The position numbers were made by a program, and so were the translations under genes. Source: JAIBJP01 sp035639875 (lineage in GTDB: Bacteria; Actinomycetota; Thermoleophilia; Gaiellales; Gaiellaceae). From it: 35,402 bases of DNA. Below, in pieces: positions 15,380-23,199 of the stretch. Under the pieces are notes generated by a model. It saw only the letters and a program-made list of their open reading frames with translations. It was not told the origin of the DNA and searched no databases. Positions within the stretch are counted from its first letter, which is position 1. Each line of letters starts with the position of its first letter. The stretch covers positions 1 to 35,402 of the forward strand of contig DASQXE010000198.1 in the NCBI GenBank assembly GCA_035639875.1. The letters are read 5' to 3'.

Positions 15380-15961
15380 ATGCCTGAGGACAAGAGGTTC
15401 GCCCAGCTCGTGTCGCTCGCCTGTCACGACCTGCGCACGCCGCTGGCGACCATCTTCGGGTTTGCGCGCACGCTTGCGCGAACCGAGCTCGCAGCCCCGA
15501 CCGACCGCTACGTCGAGATGATCGAGGCCGCCTCGCAGGAGATGACGGACCTCCTCGACGAGCTCTCCCTCGTGGCGCGCGTCGAGGGGGGCCGTTTCGA
15601 CCCGCGCCTCGCGGAGGTCGACTCGCTGGAGCTTGCTCGCTCGGCCGCCGCGGCATTCGAAGAAGGCCGGGTCGAAGTCAGCGGCCAGGGCGCCACTGTG
15701 CGCGTCCCCGAGGAGGAAACGCGGCGAGCTCTGTCGCAACTGGCGCGGGCGGCGAGTCGCCACGGCGGCTTCGACGCGGTAGCCCTTGCCGTGGACGGAG
15801 TGACGCTAACCGTCTCTCCAGTGACTCAGTACTCCGGGCCGGTGCTCCTGGGCCAAGAGCTTCGCGACCTCGGCGCTGCCGCTGCCACTGCGCTCGTCCG
15901 CGCGTTGGGAGGTTCCGTCGAGGTCGCGGGCGACCGCCTCGTCGTCCGCCTACCGTCCTAG
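15380..15961 (+). CDS. Miniature histidine-kinase-like protein (HisKA with degenerate ATPase domain)
   Basis: A 193-residue soluble protein. Residues 5-75 are a dimerisation/phosphoacceptor (HisKA) domain with the H-box ACHDLRTPLATIFGFA and the second helix LLDELSLVARVEGG. The remaining 110 residues have the size and position of a HATPase domain but lack an N-box, a DxGxG and a GxGLG motif, so ATP binding is unlikely. This layout recalls histidine phosphotransferases such as ChpT, which evolved from kinases. ATG at 15380 preceded by GGAGCAG; a TTG at 15371 is possible. No response regulator is adjacent. The stop overlaps that of the convergent small membrane protein gene. Confidence 0.75.
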   Translation: MPEDKRFAQLVSLACHDLRTPLATIFGFARTLARTELAAPTDRYVEMIEAASQEMTDLLDELSLVARVEGGRFDPRLAEVDSLELARSAAAAFEEGRVEVSGQGATVRVPEEETRRALSQLARAASRHGGFDAVALAVDGVTLTVSPVTQYSGPVLLGQELRDLGAAAATALVRALGGSVEVAGDRLVVRLPS

Positions 15962-16176
15962 CCGCGAACGGGGCGCCGTCGGGCGGTCAGCAGCGCCGCG
16001 CCGAACCCGAGCGCGAAGCCAACCAGGAGCCCGAGTGCGAACCGCTCCCACAGCCACGTGAAGAGCCAGATCTTCCTCGCCGTGAGCGACGTCGAAACCA
16101 GCAACCCCTGGACGAGCGCGCCGAATATCCACATCGCAACGACTACTCCAACCAGCCAGAGAAAGATCCGCGTCAT
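15958..16176 (-). CDS. Small two-helix membrane protein
   Basis: A 72-residue protein with two predicted membrane helices, IFLWLVGVVVAMWIFGALV near the N-terminus and FALGLLVGFALGFGAALLTA near the C-terminus, joined by a short loop rich in Trp, Lys and Arg (TARKIWLFTWLWER). It ends in a basic tail. I recognise no family. Its ATG overlaps the stop of the HD-GYP gene (ATGA), so the two are co-translated and the protein may assist or regulate the phosphodiesterase. Function unknown. Confidence 0.65.
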   Translation of the reverse strand: MTRIFLWLVGVVVAMWIFGALVQGLLVSTSLTARKIWLFTWLWERFALGLLVGFALGFGAALLTARRRPVRG

Positions 16177-17531
16177 GCGTCTCTCCTCGGATTCGCCTCC
16201 TCGCTCGCGACGACGCGGAATAGCGCCGCGACGACGGCCGGATCGAACTGCCCGCCCGAGTTCTCCTCTATCTCATCGAGAGCTTGCGAAAGCGGGAGCG
16301 CTGCCCTGTACGGCCGGTCGGTCGTCATTGCGTTGAAGGCATCGCAGCAGCTGACGATTCGCGCGATCAGGGGAATGTCCTCGCCGGCGAGGCCGTCCGG
16401 ATAGCCACGGCCGTCCCACCGTTCGTGACACGACCGGACGACGGCGCCGACCTGGCCGAGAAGGCCGCCCACCTTCTCCAGCATTCGTTCGCCCTCGATC
16501 GTATGCGTGTTCATGATCGCTCGCTCCTCGTCCGTGAGCGGCCCCGGCTTGTTGATGATCTCGTTGGGGATCCGCACCTTCCCGACGTCGTGGAGGAGCG
16601 CGACGAACTCCGCGTCACGGCGTTCCTGGGCGCTGAGCCCGAGGTCGTCGGCGACTGCCATCGCCAGGTCGACGACCTCACGGCTGTGGCTACCCGTGTA
16701 GGCGTCATCGGCCTCGACGACGTCACCGAGCAGGAACGCCGTGCCGCGGTACGCTGCGCTGAGCTCTAGGGCGTGGTCGATGTGCAGCCTCCGCTCACGG
16801 GCGAAGACGGACAGCAGGAGCATGAGCGGTAGCGCGAGGAGGAAGGCGTACTCGTCGTCGACGGCCGCGAACGCAACGGCGAGACCGACGGATGCCAGGG
16901 CCGCGTCCACGAGCCAGACCAGACTCATCGCGCGAAGCTGCGCCGCAGGCCGCACGCCGAGCGTCAGCCGCTCGTGAGCCGCTGAGCTCCCGAAGTCGGT
17001 CGCGAACTGGGCTGCAAGCGCTCCGATGTACAGAGGGACGTTGGCCAGCGCCGGCGGTCCCTCGCCCGCGGCGCCGAGCACCGCGACCGGCCCGAGCACG
17101 TACCAGCCGCTGACGAGTGAGAGCACGACACGCTGCATGTGAATCGTCCCGCGTGCGAAGTCGATGACGCTTCCGAGCAAAATCCCGCCGGCCACGAGGA
17201 AGGGCACCCAGGACAGCGGCACAACGAAGAGCATCGGGACGAGCACGAGCTGGGTCGGCACGGCCGAGCCCGTGCCGACGTCGAACACGAGCCGGAAGGC
17301 AAGGCCGTAGGCAGCGAGCAGAAGGAAGAGCACGAGCGGCCCCGGCTTGCGTTCGGACGCGGGCAAGAGGTCGGCAACCAGCGAGGATGCGGCGAGAAAG
17401 CCGCCGCCCAGGACGAGCGCGGAGATCCATTCGCGCCGGACCAGGCCGCGCGGCCGCCTCGCTCGCAGATCGCCGATGGCGCTCTCGACGGCGGGGTCGA
17501 GCGCAGCCTGCGGGGTCGCGACACTCGCCAT
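16173..17531 (-). CDS. Membrane-anchored HD-GYP phosphodiesterase
   Basis: A 452-residue protein. The first 230 residues are a multi-helix membrane sensor (about seven or eight hydrophobic segments, MASE-like). The C-terminus is an HD-GYP domain: RRDAEFVALLHDVGKVRIP (HD pair), MNTHTIEGERML, SCHERWDGRGYPDGLAG (the GYP motif, with Cys in place of the first His of the usual HHE), and RIVSCCDAFNAMTTDRPYR. HD-GYP enzymes hydrolyse cyclic di-GMP. A link to the pilus genes at 30 kb, which c-di-GMP often controls, is possible but unproven. It is the first gene of a two-gene operon with the small membrane protein. Confidence 0.9.
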   Translation of the reverse strand: MASVATPQAALDPAVESAIGDLRARRPRGLVRREWISALVLGGGFLAASSLVADLLPASERKPGPLVLFLLLAAYGLAFRLVFDVGTGSAVPTQLVLVPMLFVVPLSWVPFLVAGGILLGSVIDFARGTIHMQRVVLSLVSGWYVLGPVAVLGAAGEGPPALANVPLYIGALAAQFATDFGSSAAHERLTLGVRPAAQLRAMSLVWLVDAALASVGLAVAFAAVDDEYAFLLALPLMLLLSVFARERRLHIDHALELSAAYRGTAFLLGDVVEADDAYTGSHSREVVDLAMAVADDLGLSAQERRDAEFVALLHDVGKVRIPNEIINKPGPLTDEERAIMNTHTIEGERMLEKVGGLLGQVGAVVRSCHERWDGRGYPDGLAGEDIPLIARIVSCCDAFNAMTTDRPYRAALPLSQALDEIEENSGGQFDPAVVAALFRVVASEEANPRRDA

Positions 17532-17653
17532 TCACGGAGAATTGCTGCCCCGGGCACTCGGCGAATCACTCGTTTCAGGGATCGAGATCCCCCTGACGGG
17601 TGATCGTGGCGCGTTTCGGGGCGAAGCAGAGTTCCGAGCGGGAGAGTGTTGCG

Positions 17654-18277
17654 GTGAAGCGGCCCCTTTTCGTCCTCGTGTTTGCGCTCTGCGCGTTGCT
17701 TCCGGCGGCGCCCGCAAAGGCCGACGGTCTTCTGTCGGGCGTCCTACCGGGGGTGGTCTCGCCGTCAGACACACCGGACGCCTGCGATACGAAGGCGTCC
17801 CAGCCATTCGCCCGGTGGGGAGACTCGAACTACTACGTCCTCGTTCCCGACGGCGCGTTCGAAGGCGGCGCTGCCGGCTGGAAGCTGAGCGGGGGCGCAA
17901 AGGTCGTTCGCGGCAACGAGTCTTTCTACGTCCACAGTGCCGGCGACCGGTATTCGCTCTACCTGCCCGCGGGCAGCTCGGCGACGTCGCCCCCCATGTG
18001 CTTCGCGCCCGGCGATTGGCACTTCCGCTTCTTCGCGGCCGATTACGGCACGGTGCGCGTGAAGGTCGTGGTCAAGAGCCTCCTGGGTGTCGTCTCGACC
18101 CTCGATGGAGGAACGGTGAAGGCCGGCTCGGCCTGGCAGCCGTCGCCCGACGTCGAGCTCGCGCTCACGAACGTCTGCGGCATCGTCGCGACGGACAGCG
18201 TCTCGATCCGCCTGATTCCGACGGACTCAGACGTGCGGATCGACGACGTGTACCTCGACCCCTGGCGCGTCGGCTAG
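17654..18277 (+). CDS. Secreted beta-rich protein of unknown function
   Basis: A 207-residue exported protein. GTG at 17654 is preceded by GGGAGAG about 8 bases upstream; the signal peptide is KRPLFVLVFALCALLPAAPAKA. The mature part has CDTKASQPFARWGDSNYYV, PDGAFEGGAAGWKLSGGAKVV, FYVHSAGDRYSLYLPAG and a final RIDDVYLDPWR, the strand pattern of a jelly-roll carbohydrate-binding fold. I associate this arrangement with a group of hypothetical secreted proteins found repeatedly in Thermoleophilia, from memory and without a search. It stands alone between the HD-GYP and fpg genes. Confidence 0.75.
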   Translation: MKRPLFVLVFALCALLPAAPAKADGLLSGVLPGVVSPSDTPDACDTKASQPFARWGDSNYYVLVPDGAFEGGAAGWKLSGGAKVVRGNESFYVHSAGDRYSLYLPAGSSATSPPMCFAPGDWHFRFFAADYGTVRVKVVVKSLLGVVSTLDGGTVKAGSAWQPSPDVELALTNVCGIVATDSVSIRLIPTDSDVRIDDVYLDPWRVG

Positions 18278-18463
18278 CTAGATCTCGGACGGCGGGCTTT
18301 CGCCGGGCAAATACGCGTCCGCGGTCAGTTAGATGCTGACGCCACGCGTCATTCTGAACGCGAATGCGTGCGAGCTCGACCCCGTGTAAATGGACGCGCG
18401 CTCAGCGCGTTGGCTCGCGCTCGCTCGCTGGCCTCCTTTGCGAGCCCGCTCCAGAGTCGCCAG

Positions 18464-19291
18464 CTAGCGGAGGAGCCGCGAGAGGCGGCGATCCTTGAGG
18501 ACGCGCCCTTCAGTCTGACAGGACGGGCAGTAGTAGATCGTGTGCTCGTCGAAGTCGACCTGGGCGATTGGCGTGCCGCAGTTGGGGCACGGCTCGCCGA
18601 GCCTGTTGTGGATCCGGTAGGCAACCTTGTCCGACGCGCCTCGTTCGCGTAGCTCGAGGCCTCGAGCTAGCTCCCCGTCGATCGCCTCTGCCAGACGCTG
18701 CACCTCCTCTGTCATGAGCTCCGTCGTGAGCGCATAAGGCGACAGGCGCGCCTGGAGAAGGATCTCGTTCGCCCAGGCGCGGCCGATTCCGGCGAGCAGT
18801 CGCTGGTCTCGGAGGAATGCGTGCAGCCGCCGGGAGTCCGACGCCAGGATTTCCCCGAGACGCTCCACGCCGAGACGGTAGGCCTCCGGGCCGAGGTGAG
18901 AAAGCTCGGCGTCGATCGCCGCGGGCGTGTAGACGCCCACCTTGGCGCGCTTCTTGGGACCGCCCTCCGTGAGGACGAGGGACGATCCGTCCTCGAACGA
19001 GAGGCGAAACGCAGGCGTTTTCGGCTGCTTCTCGCCGAAGCGCAGATGGCGCAGCCGCCCCGCGCTCATGAGATGGATATGCAGCACGAGCTCCTCGTCC
19101 TCGGCCGGAAAGAGGAGGTTCTTGCCGCGCCGGTCCGCGCCGGCGAAGCGCCTCCCTTCGAGCGCGGACAACGGCGGGTCGAACGTCTTCAGCGTAGCGA
19201 CGTGCGCCGGCCCCGCCTTGGCGATCGGGAAGGCGCGCACCGGGTCGTCAAGCTGACGACGCAACGCCTCAACTTCAGGAAACTCAGGCAC
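18464..19291 (-). CDS. mutM: Formamidopyrimidine-DNA glycosylase (MutM/Fpg family)
   Basis: A 275-residue base-excision repair enzyme. The GTG at 19291 gives the expected N-terminus V-PEFPEVEAL, in which the processed Pro2 and Glu3 are catalytic; GGAGCGCGAG just upstream serves as ribosome-binding site. A Lys in ADRRGKNLLF corresponds to the conserved active-site Lys. The H2TH region is LLAGIGRAWANEILLQARLSP. The C-terminal zinc finger has four Cys (235, 238, 255, 258) with CPNCGTP and CPSCQ. It removes 8-oxoguanine or related lesions; the deviations from classic Fpg leave a Nei-like specificity possible. Confidence 0.92.
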   Translation of the reverse strand: MPEFPEVEALRRQLDDPVRAFPIAKAGPAHVATLKTFDPPLSALEGRRFAGADRRGKNLLFPAEDEELVLHIHLMSAGRLRHLRFGEKQPKTPAFRLSFEDGSSLVLTEGGPKKRAKVGVYTPAAIDAELSHLGPEAYRLGVERLGEILASDSRRLHAFLRDQRLLAGIGRAWANEILLQARLSPYALTTELMTEEVQRLAEAIDGELARGLELRERGASDKVAYRIHNRLGEPCPNCGTPIAQVDFDEHTIYYCPSCQTEGRVLKDRRLSRLLR

Positions 19292-19473
19292 CTCGCGCTC
19301 CTGGCCGGTGGCGGCTACGGGCGGGCGCAGCCCGGCTCCACGCGCCACCTGGCGTCGCTGGCTGCAAGATGCTGCGCTCGCGGCACCTCGTCGTACTGGC
19401 TTGTACTGTCTCGGCGCCGCTCGCTTGCCTCTCTTGCCAGCGGCGCCCCAGGAACGCGAGGAATGTATCCGTC

Positions 19474-20340
19474 ATGGACCCGATCACAGTAGCCGTGGAG
19501 CGGGGTGGGGTCGTCGAGTCGCGCCACCGTGTGCACGCCGTCAGGGTCGAGGGCGACAAGGTCCGGGAGTCGTGGGGCGACGCCGAGCTCGTGACTTTCC
19601 TGCGATCGGCGCTGAAGCCCGTGCAGGCGTTGCCGCTCGTCCGGTCGTACCCGTCGCTCTCCGATGAGGAGGTGGCTATCGCCTGCGCCTCGCACGGCGC
19701 CGCGCCGGAGCAGCTGGAGGCGGTCAAGCTTCTGCTCGCCCGCTCGTGGTCGAGCGAGGACGATCTCGAGTGCGGGCCGGTGGACGGGAGCCGCCTCCGT
19801 CACAACTGCTCGGGCAAGCACGCCGGCATGCTTGCGGTCTGTGCGGCGCGCGACTGGCCGCGTGAGGGTTACCGCCTGCCGGCGCATCCTCTCCAGCAGG
19901 AGATCGGCGAAGTGGTCGCGGAGGCGGCGGGGCTGCGGCACCAGCCGCCCACGGCGATCGACGGATGCGGTGTCGTCACCTTCGCCCTCCCGCTCGAGCG
20001 CACCGCGGTGATGTTCACGCGTATCGCCGCCGCGCAGCTCGACGGAGCGCGGCGCATCGTCTCCGCGATGACGGCGCTGCCCGAGCTGGTAGAAGGCCCG
20101 GGCCGGACGGCGACCGAGATCATGAAGGCGCTTCCCGGCGTGATCGCGAAGGGAGGAGCGGAAGGACTCCTGTGCCTGGGTTATCCGGACGGCGTCGCGT
20201 TCGTCCTCAAGGCAGAGGACGGAGCGTCGCGCCCACTCGGACCGGCCGTCGCCTCTCTGCTCGGGATCTCGGAGCTCGCGGAAGCCCCGATCGAAAACAG
20301 CCGCGGCGAGATCGTCGGCCGCCTTCGCGTCGAGGTCTAA
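19474..20340 (+). CDS. L-asparaginase (AnsA/COG4448 type)
   Basis: A 288-residue protein of the thermolabile/AnsA-like asparaginase II family, distinct from the E. coli type enzymes. Signatures are FLRSALKPVQALPLV, ACASHGAAPEQLEAV, HNCSGKHAGMLAVC and IDGCGVVTFALPL. It hydrolyses asparagine to aspartate and ammonia, presumably in the cytoplasm because no signal peptide is seen from this start. The ATG at 19474 is preferred over the longer frame because GAGGAA lies about 9 bases before it and MDPITVAVERGG matches family N-termini. It diverges from mutM. Confidence 0.87.
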   Translation: MDPITVAVERGGVVESRHRVHAVRVEGDKVRESWGDAELVTFLRSALKPVQALPLVRSYPSLSDEEVAIACASHGAAPEQLEAVKLLLARSWSSEDDLECGPVDGSRLRHNCSGKHAGMLAVCAARDWPREGYRLPAHPLQQEIGEVVAEAAGLRHQPPTAIDGCGVVTFALPLERTAVMFTRIAAAQLDGARRIVSAMTALPELVEGPGRTATEIMKALPGVIAKGGAEGLLCLGYPDGVAFVLKAEDGASRPLGPAVASLLGISELAEAPIENSRGEIVGRLRVEV

Positions 20341-20360
20341 AGCCGTAGAAAAACGCTGGT

Positions 20361-20415
20361 GGGGGCCCTTTTGCTCTGCTATAACGCGGATCGAGCCAGG
20401 AGGGGGGTCCTTTTG
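20361..20415 (+). repeat. Imperfect direct repeat 42 bp apart upstream of the PAS gene
   Basis: GGGGGCCCTTTTG at 20361-20373 recurs as GGGGGTCCTTTTG at 20403-20415 (12 of 13 matching). The offset is 42 bp, about four helical turns, so both would face the same side of the DNA. A TATAAC that could be a -10 element lies between them at 20380-20385. It may be an operator for the signalling operon. Confidence 0.4.
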
Positions 20416-20496
20416 GTCGAAGAATCGCCCAATGATGATCCGCCCCGGTGCCGAGCCGCAGCCCGGCCGCGTTCAACTTCCCCCTAAGGAGCCGGC

Positions 20497-22158
20497 ATGG
20501 CCAAAGCAGTGAATGAGACCACCGCCGCTGGCGACGGTCGCAACGGAGCCCCCTCCGGCGCGCTCGTCGCAGACATCATCATCGCGAACGCGCCCGACCC
20601 TGTCTTCGTCTCGGATCTCGAAGGAAAGATCCTGCAGGCGAACGATGCGGTCTCCGAGCTGCTCGGCTTCCGCAAGGACGAGGTCGTCGAGCAATCGCTC
20701 TCGCGCTTCATCAGCTCTGAGGAAACGCGCGAGTTCACCGCCGCCCTGCGCGAGGTCGTCGAGCGCGGCGTGACGCGCAACGCGGTGCTGAACCCGCGAT
20801 CGGCCTCGGGAGAGGTGATCCCGACGAGCCTGAACGCGTCCGCGCTCCGCGACGGCGACGGCAACGTGATCGGGGCGATCGGGATCCTGCGCGACATGCG
20901 CGAGCTCGACAAGGCGCGCGCCTACGCCGAGCGTCTGATCGAGGACGCGCCCGACCCGGTGTTCGTCTCCGACCTCGAGGGGATGATCATCCAGGCAAAC
21001 GAGGCCGTGTCCGAGCTGCTCGGCTTCCGCAAGGACGAGGTGCTGGAGCAGTCGCTCTCGCGCTTCATCAGCCCCGACGAGACGCGCGAGTTCACCGCTG
21101 CCCTGCGCGAAGTGGTCGAGCGCGGCGTCACGCGCAACGCCGTGCTCCATCCACGCGCGGCCACGGGCGAGGTGATCCCGACGACGCTGAACGCCTCGGC
21201 GCTCCGCGACGGCGAGGGCAACGTGATCGGCGCCATCGGCGTCCTCCGCGACATGCGCGAGCTCGACAAGGCGCGCGCCTATGCCGAGCGTCTGATCGAG
21301 GACGCGCCCGACCCCGTGTTCGTCTCCGACCTCGAAGGCAAGATCATCCAGGCGAACGAGGCCGTGTCCGAGCTGCTCGGCTTCCGCAAGGACGAGGTCG
21401 TCGAGCAATCGCTCTCGCGCTTCATCAGCCCCGACGAGACGCGCGAGTTCACCGCCGCCCTGCGCGAGGTGGTCGAGCGCGGAGTGACGCGCAACGCGCG
21501 CCTCAACCCCCGGGCCGCCACCGGCGAGATCATCCCCACGACGCTGAACGCCTCCGCCCTCCGCGACGCCGAGGGAAACGTGATCGGCGCCATCGGCGTC
21601 CTCCGCGACATGCGCGAGCTCGACAAGGCGCGCGCCTATGCCGAGCGTCTGATCGAGGACGCGCCCGACCCGGTGTTCGTCTCCGACCTCGAGGGCACGA
21701 TCGTTCAAGCGAACGAGGCGGTCTCGCAGCTGCTCGGCTTCCGCAAGGACGAGGTGCTCGAGCAGTCCCTCTCCCGCTTCATCAGCCCCGAGGAGACGCG
21801 CGAGTTCACGGCCGCCCTGCGCGAGGTGGTCGAGCGCGGCGTCACGCGCAACGCCAGGCTGAATCCACGCAGCGCCTCCGGCGAGGTCATCCCCACGACG
21901 CTCAATGCGTCGGCGCTGCGCGACCCTGATGGCAAGGTCATCGGCGCGATCGGAATCCTGCGCGACATGCGTGCCTACGAGAAGGTCGTGCAGGATCTCG
22001 AGCAGTCCAAGGCCGAGCTTCAGGAGAAGATCCTCGACCTGGAGAAGTTCGAGGAGGTCGTCGTCGGCCGTGAGCTGAAGATGATGGCGCTCGAGAAGGA
22101 GCTCGAGCAGTTCAGGGCCCAGGTCGGAGAGCCCGGCGGAGCCGGCGCGACTCCCTAA
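20497..22158 (+). CDS. Tandem four-PAS sensor protein without output domain
   Basis: A 553-residue soluble protein. After a 25-residue leader come four PAS domains in exact 119-residue (357-bp) periods, each with PDPVFVSDLEG, QANEAVSELLGFRKDEV, SLSRFISPDETREFTAAL and GAIGVLRDMRELDKARAYAER. They differ at few positions. The last 60 residues form a coiled coil (KVVQDLEQSKAELQEK, LEKFEEVVVGRELKMM). There is no kinase, cyclase or DNA-binding domain and no membrane segment. AAGGAG at 20486 precedes the ATG. The stop TAA abuts the ATG of the kinase gene, so it is probably the sensory subunit of that kinase. Confidence 0.9.
   Translation: MAKAVNETTAAGDGRNGAPSGALVADIIIANAPDPVFVSDLEGKILQANDAVSELLGFRKDEVVEQSLSRFISSEETREFTAALREVVERGVTRNAVLNPRSASGEVIPTSLNASALRDGDGNVIGAIGILRDMRELDKARAYAERLIEDAPDPVFVSDLEGMIIQANEAVSELLGFRKDEVLEQSLSRFISPDETREFTAALREVVERGVTRNAVLHPRAATGEVIPTTLNASALRDGEGNVIGAIGVLRDMRELDKARAYAERLIEDAPDPVFVSDLEGKIIQANEAVSELLGFRKDEVVEQSLSRFISPDETREFTAALREVVERGVTRNARLNPRAATGEIIPTTLNASALRDAEGNVIGAIGVLRDMRELDKARAYAERLIEDAPDPVFVSDLEGTIVQANEAVSQLLGFRKDEVLEQSLSRFISPEETREFTAALREVVERGVTRNARLNPRSASGEVIPTTLNASALRDPDGKVIGAIGILRDMRAYEKVVQDLEQSKAELQEKILDLEKFEEVVVGRELKMMALEKELEQFRAQVGEPGGAGATP
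20584..22011 (+). repeat. Four tandem 357-bp PAS-encoding repeats
   Basis: The segment GCGCCCGACCC recurs at 20590, 20947, 21304 and 21661, a constant period of 357 bp. Similarity holds at the DNA level, including third codon positions, across units two to four especially. This implies recent duplication or ongoing gene conversion. The last unit diverges after its final strand. Confidence 0.9.
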
Positions 22159-23199
22159 ATGGCCGAGGCGAAGCGGCTCGCGGACGCCGGGCTCGGCGGC
22201 TCGCCGGCAGATCTCCTCGCGCGCGTAACAGAGCTCGAAGGACGGGTGCGCCAGGCGGAGGAGCGCCGGCGAGCGCTGCTCCACATCATGGGCGACCTCA
22301 ATGACTCGAACAAGCGCCTCGGCGAGCAGCGCAAGGCGATGCTCCACATTCTGAAGGACTCGCACAAGTCGAACCTGCGGCTGGAGGCGAGCCGCAAGGC
22401 GATGATCCACATCATGGGCGACCTCCGCGAGACGACCGCGGAGATGGAGCGCCGCGAGCACGAGCTGCGCCAGAAGCAGGAGCAGCTCGTCCAGGCCGGC
22501 AAGCTGGCGACGCTCGGCGAGCTGACGACCGGAGTCGCGCACGAGCTCAACAACCCCCTGAACAACATCGGCCTCTTCGTCGGCAACGTCATCGATCGGA
22601 TCGCGCGCGGCGAGGAAGACAGGGAGCGGATCGTCCACGACCTCGGGCAGGTCGTCGAACAGGTGCAGAAGGCGACCGAGATCATCACGCACCTGCGCAC
22701 GTTTGGGCGCGCGGCCCAGGTGACGCTCGAGCCCGTCGACGTCCAGGACGTGATCCAGCGCGCCCTTTCGCTCGTCCAGGAGCAGCTGCGCCTGCGCCTG
22801 ATCACCGTCGAGCTGGATCTTCTGCCCGAAAGCCCCGTGGTGCTCGGGAACGCGATTCAGCTCGAGCAGGTCTTCATCAACCTGCTCGCCAATGCCCGCG
22901 ATGCGCTCGAGCACGCCGAGCGGAAGGAGATCGTCATCTCCTGCGCAGTCGAAGACAGGCTCGCGGTCATCGTCTTCCGGGACACCGGGCCGGGGATTCC
23001 GGCCGGCCTCGAGCAGCGCATCTTCGATCCGTTCTTCACGACGAAGGACGTCGGCCTCGGAACAGGGCTGGGGCTCTCGATCACCTACGGCATCGTCCAG
23101 GAGCATGGTGGCTCCATCTCGGTCGCAGGGCAGCCCGGGGAGGGCGCCGTCTTCACCCTCGAGTTCCCGCTCGCCGAAGGGGCGGAGGACGGAAGGTGA
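22159..23199 (+). CDS. Soluble NtrB-type histidine kinase with repeated signalling helix
   Basis: A 346-residue kinase. Residues 37-99 are three 21-residue repeats with the core RKAMLHIMGDL, with His at 42, 63 and 84, forming a long helix. The phosphoacceptor is His128 in GVAHELNNPLNNIG. The ATPase domain has the N-box NLLANARDALEH, G1 DTGPGIP, F-box FDPFFTTK and G2 GLGTGLGLSI, all intact. No membrane helix or sensor domain is present, so input should come from the four-PAS protein whose stop directly abuts this start. Its 3' end overlaps the response-regulator hybrid gene by 4 bases (GTGA), giving a clear phosphotransfer partner. Confidence 0.92.
   Translation: MAEAKRLADAGLGGSPADLLARVTELEGRVRQAEERRRALLHIMGDLNDSNKRLGEQRKAMLHILKDSHKSNLRLEASRKAMIHIMGDLRETTAEMERREHELRQKQEQLVQAGKLATLGELTTGVAHELNNPLNNIGLFVGNVIDRIARGEEDRERIVHDLGQVVEQVQKATEIITHLRTFGRAAQVTLEPVDVQDVIQRALSLVQEQLRLRLITVELDLLPESPVVLGNAIQLEQVFINLLANARDALEHAERKEIVISCAVEDRLAVIVFRDTGPGIPAGLEQRIFDPFFTTKDVGLGTGLGLSITYGIVQEHGGSISVAGQPGEGAVFTLEFPLAEGAEDGR
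22267..22455 (+). repeat. Three 63-bp repeats encoding a 21-residue helical motif
   Basis: Within the kinase gene, codons for (R/K)(R/K)A(L/M)(L/I)HI(M/L) recur at 22267, 22330 and 22393. The 21-residue period equals three heptads, so the repeat keeps coiled-coil register. The conserved His lies at the same place in each copy. Confidence 0.8.

Noticed and set aside
18290..18305. Short hairpin CGGCG/CGCCG after the secreted-protein gene as a terminator
   Set aside because: The stem is only 5 bp and no T-run follows; chance in GC-rich DNA is likely.
18394..18410. ACGCGC/GCGCGT hairpin downstream of mutM on the minus strand
   Set aside because: Stem of 6 bp with no U-tract; not convincing as a terminator.
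20473..23106. Very long open frame of 877 codons on the minus strand opposite the PAS and kinase genes
   Set aside because: It is the antisense shadow of repeated, GC-rich coding sequence; it lacks recognisable domains and its repeats mirror the PAS units.
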